Below, one piece after another: positions 23,123 to 23,755 of a DNA stretch of 23,755 nt. Below the pieces are notes generated by a model. That model saw nothing but the letters and a program-made list of their open reading frames with translations, did no database searches and was not told where the DNA came from. Each line of letters opens with the position of its first letter. The stretch's first letter is position 1. Both the position numbers and the translations under genes were made by a program. Origin of the DNA: JBPCOI01 sp051000395 (GTDB lineage Bacteria; Actinomycetota; Actinomycetes; Mycobacteriales; Jatrophihabitantaceae); assembly GCA_051000395.1 (NCBI GenBank), contig JBPCOI010000054.1, forward strand, positions 1 to 23,755, read 5' to 3'.

Positions 23123-23755
23123 GTGACGGAGGTGGTGACGCGCCCGGTCCGCGCCGGGCGCGGGCAGTTCCACGAGCTCACGGTCTCGCGCGTCGATCGG
23201 TTGTGCGACGACGCCGCGGCGGTCACCTTCGACGTTCCCGCCGAGCTGGCCGAGCAGTTCCGCTTCCGCCCCGGCCAGTCGCTCACGGTGCGCCGGATGG
23301 TTGACGGGCGCGACGAGCGGCGCTCCTACTCCATCTGCGCCGCCGCCGGGCAACCGCCGCGCATCGGGGTGCGAGAGGTCCGCGACGGCGCGGTCTCCGG
23401 CTGGCTCGTGCACGAGGTCCGCCGCGGCGACCGGGTCGAAGTCCAGCCGCCGGCCTGCTCGTTCACTCCTGACCTCGACGTCGGGGCCAGGCACGTGCTC
23501 ATCGCGGCCGGCTCGGGCATCACGCCCGTCCTGTCGATCGCCGCGTCGGTGCTGGCGAACCCGGCCGCCGAGGCGCTCGTGCTGTACGGCAACCGCCGCA
23601 CCGACTCGGTGATGTTCGCCGACGAGAGCGCCGACCTCAAGGACGCCGATCCCACCCGCGTGCAGCTCGTCCATGTCCTGTCGCGCGAGCCGCAGGAGGT
23701 GGCGTTGTTCAGCGGGCGGATGGACGCGGCGAAGCTACGCGAGCTGCTGCCCGCG
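23123..23755 (+). CDS. paaE: PaaE: phenylacetyl-CoA epoxidase reductase (partial, cut by window end)
   Basis: The first 211 codons of the epoxidase reductase, which passes electrons from NADPH via FAD and a plant-type 2Fe-2S cluster to PaaA. The FAD-binding barrel has FRPGQSLTVR and DERRSYSICAA (the RxYS flavin motif), then VSGWLVHEVRRGDRVEVQPP. The NAD(P) domain begins VLIAAGSGITPVLSIAASVL and has LVLYGNRRTDSVMFADE. The C-terminal ferredoxin domain lies beyond the window. The start is GTG 23123 with AAGGAG at about 23108-23113, inside the paaD end. Confidence 0.94.
   Translation, partial: MTEVVTRPVRAGRGQFHELTVSRVDRLCDDAAAVTFDVPAELAEQFRFRPGQSLTVRRMVDGRDERRSYSICAAAGQPPRIGVREVRDGAVSGWLVHEVRRGDRVEVQPPACSFTPDLDVGARHVLIAAGSGITPVLSIAASVLANPAAEALVLYGNRRTDSVMFADESADLKDADPTRVQLVHVLSREPQEVALFSGRMDAAKLRELLPA

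Overview
The window is high-GC DNA with GTG and TTG starts, tight overlaps and an actinobacterial gene set. The left block (a DUF2342 metalloprotease, a PDZ/S16 protease and a UPF0182 membrane protein) matches, from memory, the Rv3195-Rv3194c-Rv3193c neighbourhood of mycobacteria. This points to an actinobacterium of the Mycobacteriales/Frankiales/Jatrophihabitans kind, but no species can be named from the sequence alone.

Layout. (1) 1-359 has no gene. It holds a G-run tract and a cluster of DnaA-box-like sites. (2) 360-6808 is a core block: a YgjP/SprT-like metallopeptidase, a convergent DUF2342 protease, a tiny membrane protein, a secreted-side PDZ/Lon-like protease and a large UPF0182 membrane protein. 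(3) 6855-6960 is an initiator tRNA-fMet with a strong terminator. (4) About 7014-12820 is an accessory region made mostly of wreckage. It contains a five-repeat CRISPR array, a 5'-truncated type I-G/I-U cas3 remnant (HD nuclease plus extension), an hsdM scrap, a DUF222-HNH pseudogene (in-frame stop plus frameshift), an hsdR pseudogene with several one-base deletions and a large internal deletion, an intact but unknown 263-residue protein, and a scrap of a pRiA4b ORF-3-like domain. (5) 12828-15897 carries an alpha/beta hydrolase, a small membrane protein, a 15-base minisatellite and a YbjN-like protein. (6) 15998-23755 is an acyl-CoA dehydrogenase followed by a phenylacetate (paa) catabolic cluster: tetR(paaR-like)-paaI on the minus strand, divergent from paaZ, then paaABCDE, with paaE cut by the window end.

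How it works together. PaaABC(D)E epoxidises phenylacetyl-CoA. PaaZ opens and oxidises the resulting oxepin ring. PaaI rescues CoA from dead-end thioesters. The TetR regulator probably represses both promoters through two copies of one operator motif (TACCGA-N5-CGGTCA), found in the paaI/paaZ divergent gap and just upstream of paaA. The region after the tRNA looks like a former defence island. It keeps CRISPR memory without effector or adaptation genes, and restriction-modification genes broken beyond function.
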